From positions 1 through 59,175 of the forward strand of contig JBBPTG010000151.1 in NCBI GenBank assembly GCA_038093975.1: a DNA stretch of 59,175 bases, written 5' to 3'. The position numbers and the translations under genes are program-made. A model generated the notes under the pieces. That model did not search any database, was not told where the DNA came from, and worked only from the letters and a program-made list of their open reading frames with translations. Origin of the DNA: Chalciporus piperatus. Taxonomy: Eukaryota > Basidiomycota > Agaricomycetes > Boletales > Boletaceae. This document shows positions 22,317-33,476 of the stretch, one piece after another. Position 1 is the stretch's first letter. Every line of letters begins with the position of its first letter.

Positions 22317-25300
22317 CTACACAACGAGGTACCCATCCGCTACCAACCCCTGCAAAAACGGCCCCACCACGCCCTGCTCACAAGCGCCCACCAACCCCAC
22401 CAACGTTTCCTTCCTCAACACCACCGTCCCGACCCCATTCCCTCCTCCGACCCCAAGCGCACGCCCAAGGAACGCACGTGGGTCTTTGACGTACGCCACC
22501 GGATCAGTGGGTGCAGTCTCCGAGGCGGCGAGGCGGGAATAGGCAGCTTGGTACCCCGCGGTTTGTTCTTCGTAGTCGATGACCGTCAGACCGCCGCCCG
22601 TCGAGCCGTCACGGTCTTCGTCGGTCGAGGTAGAGGTCAGGTATTGGGGTTCGCTGAACAGTTTGACGAGCGCTGTGAATGTCGCTGGCCTGTATGCGTG
22701 GTGGTTGGGGTGAGCAGGCGATAAAACCGAGTGAAGAGGGAGCAGGGAAGAGTGAAGAGTGACGAGTGAGGGAACAGGAAAGAGACTCACCAAGTTTGGA
22801 CGGTGGGCTCAGAGATCATAACCCTACTCTCCGTAAGCATCCTCGTCAACCCCACAGCCACCACTTTTCGATCCTTGTGTGGCATCTTTGATACTTGGGG
22901 TACCACGAACCCGGTCAATATCTGTGACCACAGTCTGGTGCGACCGGTCAGCCCCGCGTGCGCGCATACATATATATATATGCGTCCACTCACTGAGGTT
23001 GGATTTCTTCGACGGTCGAAATGACATAATCAGGCCCGAGTCCAGCGACGTCGATCGCCATCGCGAACAACAAAAAGTGAGCGAAATGATACACGTATTT
23101 GTCCGTCTTGCTCGTTTGCATGCGCGTCAGGAGCGTCATCACCAATGGGCGCATATATTGTTTCAGTTGGGCTCTAGTCATATGCGTCAGCGAAGCCGCC
23201 ATAGTCTGGAACTGGGACTGGAGAGGGAACTCGGGAACTCACGGAGGCACGTTCTGAACAACCCCATGCAACAACTCGAACCCCCACACATCATTAACCT
23301 TTGACGGCACCAATCTCTGCTGCACAATCGCCAACACCGCGGTGATCTGACCCGACGCTACCATCGCCGCAGCATCCCTCGCAAGGAACGCGCGGAGAAG
23401 TTTCACCAATCCGGGGATGCTGCCTTTTTGTTGCCAGCACGCCGGGGTGAGGAGGAAGGGAAGAAGGGAACGGTATTCGGCGGGGACGGAGGTCGTGTGG
23501 AAGGCGAGCATCTGAGCGAGGATTTGGAAGACGTAGGGGATATATTCTGGTGGGAAAGGAGATGGGGATGAATACCGCGCATGGAACAAGAACAGTGGAA
23601 AACTCACGATCGATATCTTGTTGTAGTATAATCGTGAACGGTCCAAACAACGCTTGCTCAAACGTTGCGAGCGTCTCTGGTCTGCCATGAACGACGAATC
23701 TGCGCGCAAGTCAGTCATTATCAAACAATGTAATGACGCGAGCGAACCTAATCAACGCAGAAATACTCTCAAAGATATATTGATCAAAGTTGGGATTGCT
23801 CGGGTTCTTGGATATCAGACCGAGTATGTGAACAAGCCGTCCAAGAACTTGCTGGTAAACAGGGGTGAGCGTCTGACGCGCTGTCACGATCACTCGCATC
23901 GCGCCTGTCGATGTATTGTCGACTTCATGAGCAAAGGGAAGGAGAAAGACGGGATGAAGGGCTTACATTTCATGAGATGGTCGTTCTCGGCCACTTTCTC
24001 GGGGGTACCAGCTCCCTCGATCTTGACAAGCACGGCGTTGAGCAAATCAGCCGCGAAATCGTGGACGTCAGCTTGAGTGAATCTGTCGAGGGTGTCAGGG
24101 TATTGAGGGATTCTCGTTGACGAGGGACTCTCACAGTAATTGTGATCCCTTTTTGATGAACAAGATACGGTCGATAGTGATAGCAGCATATGTATATGCA
24201 ACATAGTTCTCGGACGTGAGATGCTTGATTAAGAGCGGTAGCACTGAGAGCAATTGCTCCTTGGTCAACTACAACAGCGAGAGACGTCAGACATCGGTCC
24301 TGCATTCAGACACGGTACGTGAACCCACTTGATTGCGGAAGGTCAACAAGAAGCGGATCGCATCAACTTGCAGGATCGGATGCACAGTTCCCTGCGCAGC
24401 CTGCAAGTCCTGGAACACATGGTCCGAGAAGAACTTGACCACATCCACTTGTGCATTGATGGACGTCACACCATGCTACATCCCGACCAACACCCAATCA
24501 GCAACCCTCCCATCCCAATACAATGCCACCTACCTGACTCGTCGACGCTTCCGTCGCTACCGCACCAAGCAGATACACTGCAGAGTCCTTCGCGCGCCAG
24601 TTCTCCCCAGGGTTACGTGCATACTCTGAAAGACCAGTCTGAATCCACGTTCCGACGATCTCGGTTGCTTCGGTCCGGGATCCGCTCCCGACGAGCGCCT
24701 GTAAAACGTCTGCAGCAGCCTGTCTACGAGTACTTGCCTCCGCTGCACCGGCACCGCCGGAACCAGATGGGAGAGCGAGATCTAGACGAATGAACTCGAG
24801 CGGGTCGTCTTCGAATTGCTCGAGGTCGTGTTCGCGAAGGGCAACGTTTGGCACGACGACACCTTGAACGAGAGAAGAGATGATGTCACGCGAGGAGAAG
24901 AGTTGTTTGTAATATCCGGAACGGATCGCTGTAGAAATGAATCGTAGGGACTGTGAGACGAGCTAAGAAGTAGAGTGAGGTGAATTTGAAGGATCGAAAC
25001 GTGCAAGTGACTCACGTTATCATCTGAAACATTTGGAAGTTTGTTGGATCCGACGAGTTGCCAGACGCTCTGCACAAAATTCTCAATCGCAGGTGACTTT
25101 GAGAGTTGATCGGGGTAGAGTTTGATGTACAGCTGAACATCGTTCATTTGTAAAGAGAGTAATCAGAAACCCAACGATACATCGCGTACCTCTGTTATCT
25201 CAAAGATCACAGTCTTGAGACGCGCTGGCAGAGACGGTGTCGATTCATCAGACTAGGGAGTAGATCAGAAGCGGCTGAATAGCAGGCAGTTCGACTTACG

Positions 25301-26158
25301 TCCTTACGCAACTCAGGTGGATCCCACGTCAAAAAACGCTGGAACAAACCCGTCGATGGTGCGAAAAATTCGGCATGCGCGTCTTCGATGGCAGGCGGTA
25401 GATCGTGACACGTAAAGTCATAAAAGATATCCGCTAACAAGATCTGCGCTTGTGCAATAACGTCGGCATTGGCCGGCAGAGGTGTCGACAGCAGTATGTT
25501 GGCAGTTGTACGGAAGAGAGCGAGGAAAGAATCCATAAATCGCGAGAAGACGAGGTTGATCTCCGTGTAAAGTTCGTCTGAGCGTACTTGAGAGCGCCAG
25601 TGACGGAAGATGGAATGTGCGGTCTCGAGTACACCCAGGTTGACATTGTACTCTGTGGGTGACAGGGATTGAACGAGTTGCTGGATCGAGAATCAGACGG
25701 GTGTGATCGGGAAAGCAAGACGGCGACACACATCGATGAGGTTGTCCCACTTGGTGGGGAAATCGAGTTCTGCGATGAGGGCGACAGACTCTGCAATCTG
25801 AGCACGGATGCTCTTGTCTGCTGGATCAGAAAGAGAAATCATCGCAGGAACCAGCTGCGAGCGGAGGGCCGCCTTGTCTTGCTCGGGGAGCGGAGCGACA
25901 TCCTGCGATGACGGATCGGTGAGTATACAGAGTTGAAAGGATAGAAATACGTACTTCCTCCCATCTCAGTTTTGCGATGTTTTTGAGATAAATTCCACCG
26001 GAAAGACGGACTGCACGGTCGCGTGTCTTGTCAAGGATGAGACTAAGGAGATGTGGCAAGAAACCTGGTTGAGTTGTGTGTTGATTCAGTTGCTGTTCCG
26101 CTTGTTTTCTCGATGCGGGCTGTAACGATGCACTGAGCAAGGTTGCGATGTCAGACAT
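22317..26158 (-). CDS. CSE1: Exportin-2 / importin-alpha re-exporter (CAS/CSE1)
   Basis: Karyopherin that, with RanGTP, returns importin-alpha from nucleus to cytoplasm. Start ATG at 26156-26158 gives ATLLSASLQPASRKQAEQQL, then GGIYLKNIAKLRWEE, the importin-beta N-terminal domain in the typical CSE1 form. Following exons read IPEQDKAALRSQLV-like and AQIAESVALIAELDFPTKW (near 25850-25740), then LADIFYDFTCHDLPPAIED and FEDDPLEFIRLDLALPSG. The C-terminal CAS/CSE1 HEAT region has DQYIPYVFQILAQML, LVPSKVNDVWGFELLH and FAMAIDVAGLGPDYV. The stop at 22317-22319 follows a variable tail. More than ten short introns are visible with the frame kept. All the hallmark stretches are in order, so it is a full-length essential housekeeping gene. 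It marks the boundary between conserved DNA and the relic-rich segment to its right. Confidence 0.92.
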
Positions 26159-26249
26159 GATCGTGGTCTATCGTCAACTTGAATTTGGCTTGGACCGATC
26201 TCTGCAGCGAGCCATCTCTCTCAGCCACTCCCATTCTCGCGACGCGTGT

Positions 26250-26640
26250 GGTTTGTTTGTCCTTGTCTTGCCAAACCCCTGTCAACGCACCCATAGAAAA
26301 ATCTTCGACATCTCAAATCGATAGTTATTCGGTCCAGCAGGGGACCGACTCGAATGCCTCTCAGCTCGAAGTGGACCGATAATCCAATGAGTGAGCGTGG
26401 TTTACACTGGTATGGTTTCGACATGCGTGGTCGACTCGGAGGCGTCCTTATTTTGGATACAGTTGGTCTCGAAGCTTGACGAACCGACCACGGGAGCCAT
26501 CGGGTATCTGCCAGTAATCATCAACACGTTCGACTTCATCCGGGATTTAACAAACCAAGGCGGTGTCGACTTTCTCCTTTTCTGTATTCGCGGAAACAGA
26601 ATCACCGCAATGATGCAGAGCAACTACAGGCTCTTCTACG
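26250..26640 (+). pseudogene. Relic of a basidiomycete P-loop GTPase-like gene
   Basis: The plus strand keeps VLILDTVGLEA (a G3-like DxxG segment) near 26449-26480, then one base out of frame PTTGAIGYLPVI and VDFLLFCIRGNRITAMMQSN with YRLFYEVLCMSKVPVIH, a stretch I know from the G-domain proteins common in Agaricomycetes. Upstream, the place of the P-loop reads QTPVNAPIEKSST, with the glycines lost. Stops separate the pieces and the reading ends where the inverted-repeat arm begins (about 26645). The gene is broken. Confidence 0.6.
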
Positions 26641-26644
26641 AAGT

Positions 26645-28570
26645 ACTATGCATGTCCAAGGTTCCTGTGATTCATTATTTGGCAGACCGAGACGAGGAAC
26701 GACATGTTTCTCAGTTCTGTCTACGAGAGCATTGACGAACAGACACCAAAGTACGATTCTCCCTCCCGGGTACACAGTTCCACAAGACAAAAACATGGTC
26801 ACTGGCACAGTCTACCAGATCTACGCACGTCTTCCATAAAACCCCCAGTTCGAGCGCTGCAATGAGCGACGGACTGATGCAGATCAGTCTTCGCCAGCGA
26901 TCCACATCAAACATGAATCCTAGACGGTGTCCTGCATCACTCCTTCACTCTTCCCAACGATCCAACCCGACAATCACTAATGTGACTGGTGAATCCTGTG
27001 GAAAGGCCATATCTTGTGTGTAACGGAATATCCGATCGACATTCCACAACCAAGCCGGTGTTGTGGGGGCATTCTGTGCCTGTGTCTCGGTCACCAAATC
27101 TAAGGTGTCGTCATTAGCCGAGTCAGAATGGGTAACAGTCATATAGCACACCTTGTTCTGCCTCAAGGATGCGAAGATCACTCGCCAGCACCTTTAGAAT
27201 GGGAATATCTGTCGCCATGCATGTTACGTGAGTGTGTTGCACCCAATACATCCATTCGAGCACCCTGGGATACGCTTACCCTACATGCGGTGAACGGGTC
27301 ATCGCCGTTGATATCAAAGTCCAAGTTGAACGTCTGATCCTCTCGGCGAAGGAATACGGAGATCGAGACTGACTTGATGTTGTCCCAGGTTACGCCCTTG
27401 ACGATGGTGGGTTGTAATAAAGTTGGCATCATGATGCTCGCCGAACTCGCGGATGACCGACTCGATACCGGTCACGCGACCGATAGTGACTCCTGTGGTT
27501 TTAGCACCGTTTTTGACTACGAGAAGGCACTCCTCGCCGTTGGCATCAAGCTGCCGTGGGTTTTGTAGTTCGGCCTCCACGACGACACCTTTGACTTGGA
27601 GAAGAAACTGATTCACCAAAGGCTGAGTTCAAAGTCCATCTGTGAGAGCATACATCCACAAAGTTGGGGATGAACGTCGCGAGGGACCCGGTTCTCGGGT
27701 GTCCTGTGAAAACTAATCACCGTTACCGTGGTGAACGACACGAAAAACAAGAACAACTTACTCGCTCCAAACCCCTCCCCCACGCCGAACGAGGTTGCCT
27801 CAGCGGGCGAGTCGAAATTGGTAGAATCATCCAAAATGTCGAATGAGTACTAGTAGGCCTTCGGTAGTACGCAAGTCTGATCACCATGGAGTCAGCTAAT
27901 ACGATCAAATGCGCCGTACGAGTTAGCTATACGCACCCATGACGAAGTAGACTGCGTATGCATGAACGCCGTGTAGGTTTACCGACAACTTGACGTTCGA
28001 AGTAGACGAGGCGGCGGCGTTGAGCTTGGTCAATTCCGCGCATGGCTCCGCTGACGGTATAGCCCAACAGTGCACATCGACGAAGACGACAAACGGAGGT
28101 CGCGGGCATGGTAAAAGGTGACGCATACAACGAGTGCAAAGAGAGCGTGAGGTGGAGGGTCAAAAGTTGTCGTTTCAACTCGACCGGGACCAACTTGTTC
28201 TTATACCCTGGGGGCCCAGCAGTCGGAATTCCTTTGGGGAAATACCAACACCGTGCCATATAGCTCTGACCGTGCCAAGCTCAGAATTGGCACTCTCCTT
28301 AGTACACCACTCCGAGTCCTTGGCAAAGTCTCGACGTCCCGATCTCAAGTCTTTGATCACCGTTACTCATCCCTCCTTCCAATCCTAGGCCGGCGCAGAA
28401 GCCCCGCAAGCACAGGCTCCTCCACCTCCACCCTCACGAGCCCAGACTGCCTCTCCCACCGTAAGTGCCTCCCGTCATGGAATCCCCAACGGGATAGCCG
28501 GTCGCCTCAGCCACCTCGAAGATGATTGGAATCCACGCGCGGAGGAATTCTGGGTCGGTAGATCTGCGGT
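26645..28570. repeat. Inverted duplication, left arm
   Basis: Its reverse complement matches 42100-44170. The outer part (26650-27000) pairs with 43835-44170, and the inner part (27925-28370) pairs with 42145-42625, followed by a patch near 28515-28560 that pairs with 42115-42165. The stretches in 26.95-27.92 kb and 42.63-43.83 kb do not obviously match. Within the inner part both arms keep a TATAAG box about 73 bp before an ATG and a first exon encoding VDVHCWA and TKLNAAASSTSNV. Differences in that exon are all multiples of three. Confidence 0.8.
26945..28126 (-). pseudogene. Unassigned coding-like fragments within the left arm
   Basis: Reading down from an ATG at 28126 there are pieces with natural composition: PPFVVFVDVHCWA with KLSVNLHGVHAYAVYFVMG and a GTGCGT donor; DDSTNFDSPAEATSFGVGE (about 27834-27780); ELQNPRQLDANGEECLLVV with TTGVTIGRVTGIES (about 27560-27450), which recalls the serine-protease-like hypothetical proteins of mushrooms; and TWDNIKSVSISVFLRREDQ (about 27390-27330). 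I could not join them in one frame. They may be one degraded gene or pieces of two. Confidence 0.3.
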
Positions 28571-28993
28571 GCGGTTGAGATAAAACACTCCAAGTCCGCA
28601 TTGAAAGTTAACCGTTAAACACCACTTGTCGACCATCCGCCGATCAATGCCATATCGATCAGTCCTTATGGGAGTGATAAGATATCCGGAGCTGGCGGCG
28701 GTATATGCGATCATCGGCCTGGACAGCTCGTCCTGGCCCTCTCCCGGGCACACCTACCAGTATTGCAATTCATCATGACGGATGCTGGGGGAAAGACTCG
28801 GAGACATTCTAACTCGACATTGAACGCGATATTACAGACGGGGAGACGGATAGTCACACGCTCAGCTTCCTCTCCGCAGACTCTGCCCTCCGGCAGATAC
28901 TAAGCTGGTATGCATGCAAAGAATATCTACACGAAAGCGTAAAATGATAGTACATTGAAAAGAATCGCTACTATACCTAGCAGAATGTCTGAA
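28571..28993. other. Intergenic, no gene recognised
   Basis: About 420 bp between the left arm and the 3' end of the NLR pseudogene. Only short open frames with no recognisable family. Confidence 0.35.
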
Positions 28994-31900
28994 TCAAGCT
29001 AGAGCCCCACAACTTCGCGGCTCAGGTTTGATCATATAGTATACTTCGACCTGGAAAAACTCCGCTTCCATTGAAGCGTCATTGAGGCCGCCAATAAAAT
29101 CCACAGTCAGCAAATCTCCAGGCCTTACGTCCGAAAGTGCGAGTTGTCGCTCCCCACCAAAACCTTGTGCGAGTGTGTACTCGTCCCACACTTCAAATGC
29201 CGTACGGGTAGGGTAAGCATACTTGAGATAGACGGGCACCTCCCACACAGTGTTTAGACGCAGTAAGAGACATGCTCTGGGGATTACACCTTCAGACACT
29301 TCATTAGCAGCCCCTGGATTCATGGACGGATTGCTCGCTGAAGTCTTGAACACGAAACTTGCACGAGAAAATGATTCGACGAGACATCCAGTGTGGCGTT
29401 TCGCTGGGAACAGTGGGGAGTAAAACCCTCTCCCGGGTATCGCCAGTTAGCTTCCCCGTGACGACCTTTGTGTATCCCCAGTACTCCGCCGTGTCCATGA
29501 TACGACGCTGCGAGACTGCTGGTTGATGTCACATCCTTGATCAACCAGGAGCCGGACCGCCGCCGCCGTTGAATCATAGTCAAAATAGTCAACATTACGG
29601 GCAAGGAAGTGGAGTGCATTAAATCCATCAGAACTCTGCGTGTCAACTGCAACTCCCCTTGAAACGAGGAAGTGAAGCATGCGAAGCATGCCCCGGCCCC
29701 ACTAGAAAAGATCTTGGGGAAAAAGATATCGAGAATGGCACAGGCTGGTAATGGAAAGCCACGGTCAAGTAACCACTTGGTCAGCGGGACTGAACGATAC
29801 TGGATAATGTAATTGAAGGAGGACAAGCCAAAACCGTCGAGCACTGTAGGATCGCATCCCGCATCCACCAAGATATGAATGATTTTGATTCGGTTGTCAG
29901 AGAGTGAAATGTAGATGTGTCTGTTTTGGGTGGCCAGATGCAAGCAGTGGTTCCCTCCGAATCCAAGGATCGTGGGGTCGGCACCATGGTCTAGCAGAAA
30001 GCGGATAACAGCAGGGCGGGGATGATCATCATCAGGGAATTTGAATTTTCGAAGGACTGAATGAACGGCATCCTTTGGAATGGTGCCTCCATGCTCGAGA
30101 AAGAGTATGAGCAGCGCTTCCTGATATTCAGGTACATCGTTGAATGCAGCGGCGGTGAGAAAGGATGTTTGTCGCAAGGTGAGGAAACCCGGGATATAGT
30201 CGGAAATTTTGCCCTTAACATTCACGTTCAGGCCCTTTTCGAGCAAAAGCTGAACGCGAGGCGGGTCGCTGTATCGCGCAGCATATGCCAGAGGGCTGTC
30301 TTGCACGGTTTCTCGGATGGGGTGGTGGTGAAGGTAGCACTTTAGCATCGACAAGTGACCGAAACGCAAGATGATGCATAACGCAAGCCGCTGAAACATT
30401 GTTGGTGGTACACGGAGTTGCATGTGGAGTTGCCGACTGTAAGTGTCAGGGTGAGTAACTATGTGGTTCTGGAATGCCAATAAGAGCTCGACGAGATGCG
30501 CGTTTGCGTCAGGAGTGCAGTCCACAAGGTGCTTGAACCCACAGTCAACCCCATATGATGATATGGTACTGGATTCATCCTTCGATTCGTCGGCAAGGTG
30601 TATGATAGAGTAAATCGAGACAGCCGCAAGCTCGACTGACGCGCGTGGTCGATCGACGAAATACGGACTATTCGCAATTGTCTCCAAGATCAAGTACTCC
30701 TGTCAGTTATTTAGCTCCTGCTTTATGTCCAATATGAACATCACAAGGGCTTACTTTGACGCTGTAGTGAGATAGAGTGACGATGCTTGTCTTCTCGTCG
30801 AAGGCCACAAAGCTGCCACATATCTCCAAGATTGCGCTCTGAGCCAATGGTGCGTCCTTGATATCGTGAGATAGTTCATCTCCATCACAGTTGATCGCAA
30901 GTGCTTCTACAAGGTGGGTGAGGCTCAACGGCTGTAAGGCCATGACAAGCCACCGGAGCGCTCTCTGGGCGACGCGTCGCCAAAACCTTTTCTTGTCGAT
31001 GGCTTGCAACATGACGGCGTAGGTGTCGTAAAGCGTCTCCGGTAACGTCTCGAGGACTTCATAAATGTTGCGTTCAGTGACACAGTCGTTTAGCCTATCG
31101 AGCTGGCACTGGACCCATCGGAACCAGTCGAGAGAATGTCACTGTCACGCCAGAAGCGAGGCAACAGGACCGTTGGTGAAACGCACATCCCACTAGCCTT
31201 CTCCATGAGAGCATTCAGAATGTGATCCTGGAGCGCCGGGTCGAGAGTCAATAACTTTGATCGGGACCGCATTTCTGTCTGGATATGGAGAAGGATGTCA
31301 CCGCGTATATGATCCACCTTATCGGCCAGATGGATCGACGGGAGATCAGCGAAAGCTTCCTTGATGGGCTGCAGGGTCCGGCTGGTGACCAACACGCGAC
31401 AGCGTCCCTCTTGCAGCCTCGCGAGCTTCTCCAGTAAGCGCGGTAGATCTTCGCATTCGTCAAGGGCATCAATGATGACGATCGGATGCTCGTGCAGGTT
31501 CGCAGCTCGTCTCAAAAGGTCTGACAGAATTCCCAGGTTCGCAGGTGGACGATCACCTTGCTGTCTGCGTGAGGCTAGGTCGGAGAAAGAAGATAGCCAG
31601 TTGCTTTGAGAGCTGCGAAGTAGCTGCTTCGTGAGGGACCGGAGTATCTCCGTGGTACTGGTACATCGGGAGTCCCGGAAGTCGCAATAGAAGTATGCGA
31701 GTGGTTTATTGTCTTCTTCGAGGGAGATATCGTTGATCACCGCGAACCTGCAACGGATGAGATATGGAGCTGAAGCCAATGTTCAAATATGCGTACGCTA
31801 GAACGAATTTCCCCATCCCGGCTACATAGACAGACACAGGGATATTAGGGAAGTTCGTCGAGCTGGACATCCTGAAGCTACTCACGATTTCCGTGCAGCC

Positions 31901-32640
31901 ACAAGAAGTCTACGTTTGATTCTCGCCATTCAACATAGGTATTATCTCGAAAGAGCCATTCGCATGTGGTATCCTGTCGCTGACGACGAACGAACGCGTG
32001 CTTGTCTGTGCAGTCGAACCCATCCAACCATTTCAGTATTTTAGCTATATAACATAAAGTTAACACACGGGCGACACCTCATGAAGTGGACTCACATTTC
32101 TCTTTCTCCTGGTCGCTTTTCTTCTTGTCCTCAGCTGCGCTTTGAAGTAGTTTCCTAGTAGTTCAATTGGTAGGCGTCGCGCTGTGTCGCAAAGCCTTGA
32201 GCTTACGAAGTGTCAATTGCGAGGACGTCACGGAAGTACGGCATGGATCTCTCAAACATTTCTATCGTCGCCTCTATCTTTTTCTCCTTGAACGGCCAAA
32301 CAATCCTCCCCATTCCCTTATGTTTCTTTCCTTCGGCTTGGTTCTGAAGCCAAGCGAGCAACTCTTCTAGCTCTCTCTTGCACTTTGCCGGAGGGCCATC
32401 TTCCCTCAATCATTCGCTTATCAGACCTTGAAGTTCCGGAGGCCTTGACAAGGGAGTATTCTTGACGACGCTTTCGATCGCCGTCTCTGCGATAGTTATC
32501 GGTCGTATCTGATCGATGAGTCTTTTGCAAGAGGATTCGGCTTTCTTGACGGATGATGCATAACGATAGAGTGAGGTCACGACTTGGGCTCCGAGTTGAA
32601 CGAGACCGACAACGGCTGCAGCAGAGGAGACACCATCCAT
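28994..32640 (-). pseudogene. NLR-like STAND gene, decayed paralogue of 11046-15629
   Basis: Same architecture and strand as the intact copy: MDGVSSAAAVVGLVQLGAQV at 32640, NACHT with IVIIDALDECEDL (Walker B) near 31480, the segment RFWRRVAQRALRWLVMALQP, ankyrin repeats and the beta-rich last exon (28994-29290). Lesions seen against the intact copy: (1) a TGA where the paralogue has TGG (Trp), near 32410; (2) Walker A reads PGMGKFV instead of PGMGKSV (31811-31829), so the Mg-binding Ser/Thr is lost; (3) the intron acceptor before FRWVQCQLD is TG instead of AG (near 31125); (4) a one-base frameshift in the ankyrin exon near 29700; (5) an internal deletion that joins the repeat ending CDINQ directly to MDTAEYWGYTK, removing roughly 300 residues. 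The coding signal is otherwise well kept, so the decay is recent. Confidence 0.88.
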
Positions 32641-33105
32641 GACTTCTGTAGTAGTTGGAGGGACGAAATCATGAAGGCGGTGCCTGTTGTCACCTGTGGG
32701 AGTCTGTGATAGGCGCTCGACTCCACTGGCAGGCGCTGTTGATGGCCAGCGATGGCCCAACCGACCTCATAGACGGGCTGGTCACCAGACTACAACCGAC
32801 CAGGGCCAATGCCAGTGGACCGTCTACTTCCTCTTTCGGGGATAGCAGGGCTACCAAGTTCCGCTGTACGAAGCTTGAGTTGCGAAACGAGACAAAATGA
32901 AAACTGGTAAAACGAACGTCGAGAGCGATTTTTTCCAACTAGAAGAATACGTCGAGGAATTGAATTTTGAGATTCGGTAGAGACGTGCATCATGATGGCA
33001 TGATGCGTGTCTGAGGCTGTCTCGGAATCGGGCATGGAGATTTCAAATTAGTCTTCCCCTCGGTCTCCTCTAGAAAGACGTCTGAACAAGTTGTCTGGCA
33101 GTCTA
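32641..33105. other. Upstream region of the NLR pseudogene
   Basis: No gene recognised; only short frames without family character. Confidence 0.35.
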
Positions 33106-33460
33106 AAGGAGGGTGAACGTCGAACGACTGTCTTCCGAGCCTTTGGCACTGGCAAGGCCCGTCCGAGTTGTATGGATTCTATGGCCCGGGATAGGGTGAA
33201 CGACTGTCATCATCCCGACTCTTGGGTCTGCTTACGGGAGACTTCTCGATGAGCAGAAGACAGTCGTTCTGCTCTATCGAGAGTCTGGGTTTGGGAGACT
33301 ACGGGAGACTAGGCCCAGGAAAGAAAAATTTCAAACAAAATACAACACGCCCCAGCTATCCCACACCCATTGCACTCGCCACAAGCGTACATGTACTCGT
33401 ATTACATCGTATCTAGTCTCCGTAGGCAGCCCCTCAGGTAGGAAGACAGTCGTTCCTACT
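33106..33460. repeat. Cluster of dispersed GAACGACTGTCTTC elements
   Basis: Four copies of a 14-bp motif or its reverse complement occur here: 33122-33135, 33198-33210 (variant), 33256-33269 (inverted) and 33442-33455 (inverted). The copy at 33195-33245 is part of a longer unit of about 55 bp that also contains ATCCCGACTCTT and GGGAGACT, and the same unit lies inverted at 46981-47035. Related shorter matches are at 42000-42010 and 17989-18003. Confidence 0.65.
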
Positions 33461-33476
33461 CTTCTAAGGCATCGTA

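Noticed and set aside
22965..22985. TA-rich run near 22970 as a TATA promoter
   Set aside because: It is an intronic TA microsatellite inside CSE1, not upstream of any start codon.
32150..32225. tRNA-like look of GTTCAATTGGTAGGCGTCGC
   Set aside because: The stretch resembles a D-loop, but no matching acceptor stem, anticodon loop or T-loop follows, and it lies inside an intron/exon junction of the NLR pseudogene.
32405..32415. In-frame TGA in the second NLR read as selenocysteine
   Set aside because: The paralogue has TGG (Trp) at this site, the gene carries four other lesions, and fungi of this group lack selenocysteine insertion as far as known.
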